Shown here piece by piece: positions 61,088 to 64,000 of a stretch of 64,000 bases of DNA. Positions within the stretch are counted from its first letter, which is position 1. Every line of letters begins with the position of its first letter. Source of the DNA: Macrotrachela quadricornifera (taxonomy: Eukaryota > Rotifera > Eurotatoria > Philodinida > Philodinidae); the NCBI GenBank assembly GCA_022393335.1, contig JAJEKB010021117.1:179983-243982 (forward strand), in the 5' to 3' direction. The notes under the pieces are model-generated. The model was not told the DNA's origin. It was given only the letters and a program-made list of their open reading frames with translations, and made no database searches. A program made the position numbers and the translations under genes.

Positions 61088-61594
61088 CTAAAAAGTTTCG
61101 GTATTTTTACATTTTTCACATTGCATATTAGTTGATTTATTTACTGTAGAACAATGTCTACATGTCCATGGAGAATTTATATTTGTATCTTTAGTTTTTG
61201 TTGGTTGATTTTCAGTAGCATAAATAGGTGTAAGATAATTTTCATCTTCTTCTTCAGGTATTGTTTGATTTTGATCATAATATAATTCTTGTTGATTTCC
61301 ATCATAATTTTGTTGATCTTGATAATAATCTTCATTTGGATATTGTTGTGTTTTAGATTTTTTACTTTTTTTTCGCCAGAAAAATAGTTTTTTTATTGTT
61401 TCATCAAATAATAAAAGGTCTTGTTGCATTTGATGCATTGAGGGATCATTTCCAATAGCTTGTCCACCAAAATATTTTGCAGGTATTTGTCTTGTTTCCT
61501 GCATAACATCTTCAAGTTGCATAGCATTTTCACCCGTACCAAATGCCCAATCATCGATCGTCCAATTTGCTGTAGATGACTGTGAGTGTCCCAT
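61088..61594 (-). CDS. RanBP2-type zinc-finger protein, single exon
   Basis: Predicted 168 residues from ATG 61594 to TAG 61088, no introns. The N-terminus MGHSQSS has the Gly2 and Ser6 of an N-myristoylation signal. A conserved-looking part NWTIDDWAFGTGENAMQLED follows, then a basic cluster (FFWRKKSKKSKTQ, about residues 71-83), an acidic Tyr/Gln/Asn-rich stretch, and a C-terminal RanBP2-type finger SPWTCRHCSTVNKSTNMQCE with CKN (W-x-C-x2-C-x10-C-x2-C). Such fingers bind ubiquitin or single-stranded RNA. A lipidated N-terminus plus ubiquitin-binding finger would suggest a membrane adaptor, but that is inference. No named orthologue recognised. Confidence 0.75.
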   Translation of the reverse strand: MGHSQSSTANWTIDDWAFGTGENAMQLEDVMQETRQIPAKYFGGQAIGNDPSMHQMQQDLLLFDETIKKLFFWRKKSKKSKTQQYPNEDYYQDQQNYDGNQQELYYDQNQTIPEEEDENYLTPIYATENQPTKTKDTNINSPWTCRHCSTVNKSTNMQCEKCKNTETF

Positions 61595-61929
61595 GTTTGA
61601 TATGAAATGATTATTACCTTTTTGGATTTTTACCCTTATATACTATATATACTTTATATTCATTCAAGCATGAAATGATAGACGTCAACACTAAAAACTG
61701 ATTCATACTTATATTGTGTATGTATTTAATAAGAATGCATCGTGGAAAAAACAATAACAGAGAAAAAAAAGAAAACGTCATCTCAAATATACAAGATAAA
61801 AAAAAAATGACCATTATTCGCATAAAAAAATTCAGTGATAAATGAATCAATAAATACTATCCAATATGAGATACAGACAAGATGAAGACTTTTTATTGCA
61901 TAGATCACTGTTATCTGAATAAAATCTTA
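61595..61929. other. Short intergenic region between two minus-strand genes
   Basis: AT-rich; must contain the GTPase 3' end and the zinc-finger gene promoter. Nothing else seen. Confidence 0.5.
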
Positions 61930-62606
61930 TTAACAACAGCATAAAATTCTAATACGTTTAGAAGGTAATGGAGTAAGAGAAGCTGATATAGCAGCATCAA
62001 ATGTTTCTTTAAGATTTTCTTGTGTTAATGCTGAACATTCAATATATGCATATGCACCATATTCTTTTGCTGCATGTTCACCTTGTTCACGTGTTATTGG
62101 TTTTTGTTTTGACTTAGCTAATAATTCAAGATCGGCTAGATTTGTACGAAGATCAATTTTTGTTCCAACAAGAAGAAAAGGTGCTTTACATGATGATGAT
62201 GATTGACGAATTTCATTAATCCACATTTTAAGAGCATTATTAAATGATGCTGGAGACATAACACTGAAGCAAACAAGAAATACATCAGTATTTGTATATG
62301 AAAATGCACGCATTAATTCATAACCTTGAAAACAAAAAAATATAACAAATATCAAAATACAAAATCATATTCTTTACCACTTTGACCAGCTGTATCAAAA
62401 AGAGCAAGTGTATATGGTTCACCACTAATCATAACTGTAACAGAATAATTATCAAATATTGTTGGTATATAAGATTGTGGAAATGTATTTGTAGTATATG
62501 ATATAAGCATTGATGTTTTACCAACACAACCATCACCTACACAAACACATTTTATTGTTTTATTTGTAGAATTATTACCGGTTTGATTATTTAAAGATTG
62601 TGGCAT
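61930..62606 (-). CDS. Rho-family GTPase, Cdc42/Rac-like, atypical C-terminus
   Basis: Predicted 207 residues from exons 62606-62378 and 62324-61930 (53-bp intron inside switch II). After a 17-residue extension comes the P-loop [19 protein letters not shown], switch [26 protein letters not shown] with the catalytic Gln kept, and [13 protein letters not shown]. The G4 motif GTKIDL, the Rho insert ([12 protein letters not shown]) and ECSALTQ (G5) follow. The effector region is almost Cdc42, so it should bind CRIB-type effectors and act on actin. Oddities: switch II is [13 protein letters not shown] instead of GQEDYDRLRPLSY, and the protein ends KRIRILCCC. That is a triple Cys with no CAAX box, suggesting Rab-like geranylgeranylation or palmitoylation. 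Confidence 0.9.
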
Positions 62607-62948
62607 TATCTAAAATGAATAATATATAATATTATTCAGTCAATTTTTGTATATTCTTATTTCTAGTCTGTTTTTTCTCTTTGTATATATATATAATAAA
62701 AAAAAAAATTATGGGATGCTGTTGTCTGTCAATCACGTTACCAGAAAAAAAAACAAGATAAGAAAAACATCAAGAATGTAAGCAATTCTTTGAGAAAGAA
62801 AATTAAAATCAAATGTGTACAGGCATTTCATAAAATGTATTCACTAATGAATAAAATACCATAAAAAGAAAAAGGATATATACATAATGAAAAATGATTT
62901 CCATTTTCATTGTATATTATTAAGAGATGACAAAAAAAAAGAAAATTT
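62607..62948. other. Intergenic upstream of the GTPase
   Basis: AT-rich; nothing recognised beyond a TA run near 62680. Confidence 0.5.
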
Positions 62949-63926
62949 TCAAACATATTTGACATGTTTAATATCACATAAAGATTGTTCATTTGTTTGT
63001 GAATTTGTTAAAGCAATATGTTTTCGTAATTGATCTAATGCAAGTAAATTTTGTCTTCGTAAATCTTGTTCTTTATCTAATTTTGTTTGTAAATTATTTG
63101 TTTCAATTTTAAAACGATCTTGATCAACTTGTGCACGTTTTTCAACTAAACCAAGACGTCGATCATATTCATGTTTTAATGTTTGATCATAATGATCCAT
63201 TTTTCTTTCAAAATGTTCAATACGTGTTTGTTTTTCAAGTATATTACTTTGCATTTGTAAATGATTACGACGAAAAAATTCATTTTGTTCAGTTAATTTT
63301 TCAATATGTTCAATAAGATCTTTATTTTCTTTACGTTGTTCATCAAGAAGTTGTTCAGATGAATTTGTTCGTAATGTCCAACGTGTATGAATTTTTTTAA
63401 GTGATAAATGTTCATCTTGAAGTTTTTCTAATATTTGATTTGTTTCATTAAATTTATTTTGAAGAATTTCAAGTTGATTTTTATAATACTCATTCTCAGA
63501 TTTTAAACGTAAACAATCATCACGAACTTTCATGTAAGCTGAACGAATAATAGAAATTTCATCTGATGTCCATAGTTCATCAGTTTGTTCGATTTTTTCT
63601 TCTTTTTCTTTATATTTTTCAAGAAATGCTCGAATAAGACGAATATCAAGTACGGAATCAACAGGTTCAGTTTGATTTGATTTTGTTTTTGTTTTACTTT
63701 TGATTTTTTCATCTTCTTCTTGTTTAGCTAAACGTTGAATAAGAGTAAATAAATAAGATTGTTCATAAATATCAGATAATGTTGGACTATCAAATGATGA
63801 TAATGTAGTAATATAACGACGAAGACGTTGATGATCAGGTTGAAATGTAGCACGATAATCACGAATCGAATATTGAGGAGGAAAAAGAGATTCAACCCAA
63901 TGAGACGATGAAGGTGAAGAAGTCAT
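62949..63926 (-). CDS. Coiled-coil protein of unknown function, single exon
   Basis: Predicted 325 residues from ATG 63926 to TGA 62949. The first ~70 residues are non-coiled and look like a defined domain (WVESLFPPQYSIRDYRATFQ, RRYITTLSSFDSPTLSDIYE). A Lys/Glu-rich linker follows. From about residue 130 to 310 the chain is a nearly continuous heptad-rich coiled coil (LKSENEYYKNQLEILQNKFN, LIEHIEKLTEQNEFFRRNHL, LQTKLDKEQDLRRQNLLALD). This is typical of cytoskeletal, centrosomal or ciliary proteins, but no named family was recognised. No introns. The gene ends well inside the window. Confidence 0.75.
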   Translation of the reverse strand: MTSSPSSSHWVESLFPPQYSIRDYRATFQPDHQRLRRYITTLSSFDSPTLSDIYEQSYLFTLIQRLAKQEEDEKIKSKTKTKSNQTEPVDSVLDIRLIRAFLEKYKEKEEKIEQTDELWTSDEISIIRSAYMKVRDDCLRLKSENEYYKNQLEILQNKFNETNQILEKLQDEHLSLKKIHTRWTLRTNSSEQLLDEQRKENKDLIEHIEKLTEQNEFFRRNHLQMQSNILEKQTRIEHFERKMDHYDQTLKHEYDRRLGLVEKRAQVDQDRFKIETNNLQTKLDKEQDLRRQNLLALDQLRKHIALTNSQTNEQSLCDIKHVKYV

Positions 63927-64000
63927 CTAAAAGAAAAAAAATGGTACAACTTTTTTTTTCTCTTTTAGTTGTTACAATTAATTTATTCTCTATTGTTGCA

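Noticed and set aside
1..64000. CRISPR arrays, rRNA genes, bacterial operons
   Set aside because: No regularly spaced direct repeats with unique spacers, no conserved rRNA blocks and no polycistronic layout; genes are spliced and eukaryotic.

Overview
The window reads as AT-rich animal nuclear DNA with spliced genes. Most introns are 48-85 bp with GT...AG ends; a few are longer (0.5-4 kb). The gene set (cyclin E, SERINC, ALKBH2, ABCB9, DEPTOR, Staufen, a Rho GTPase) is metazoan. AT richness, tiny introns, a divergent F-box gene, a decayed LDLa/EGF receptor-like gene, a fungal-looking intronless methyltransferase and many decayed DNA transposons together suggest a bdelloid rotifer (Rotaria-like). 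That assignment is inference; no marker gene proves it.

Layout. 0.4-8.3 kb: two conserved genes on +, cyclin E (11 exons) and SERINC (5 exons). 8.3-44.3 kb: an accessory block, poor in conserved genes and full of mobile DNA. It holds a candidate small Cys-rich peptide gene, a small gene split by a piggyBac element at TTAA, a 3.1-kb TIR element, the methyltransferase, a Ly6/uPAR-like GPI-protein gene, a dead DDE transposase with SWIM and PHD motifs, a hAT-like MITE full of minisatellites, a 2.9-kb long-TIR element with a broken IS630-like transposase, several near-palindromic foldback elements, ALKBH2, a MULE-like remnant, a Ser/Thr-rich gene split by a CCCAGGTC-ended MITE, an F-box gene and an LDLa/EGF pseudogene. 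44.3-63.9 kb: conserved genes again, ABCB9 and DEPTOR on +, then Staufen, a RanBP2-zinc-finger protein, a Cdc42-like GTPase and a coiled-coil protein on -.

How the genes relate. They are monocistronic and do not form one pathway. They cover cell cycle (cyclin E), lipid/membrane (SERINC), alkylation repair (ALKBH2), lysosomal peptide transport (ABCB9), mTOR control (DEPTOR), mRNA localisation (Staufen) and actin signalling (Rho GTPase). The most informative features are two small genes caught with a DNA transposon inside an exon, where the empty site would restore an open, correctly spliced frame. No CRISPR, rRNA or convincing tRNA was seen. Exon borders were read by eye from splice consensus and phase and are not supported by RNA data.
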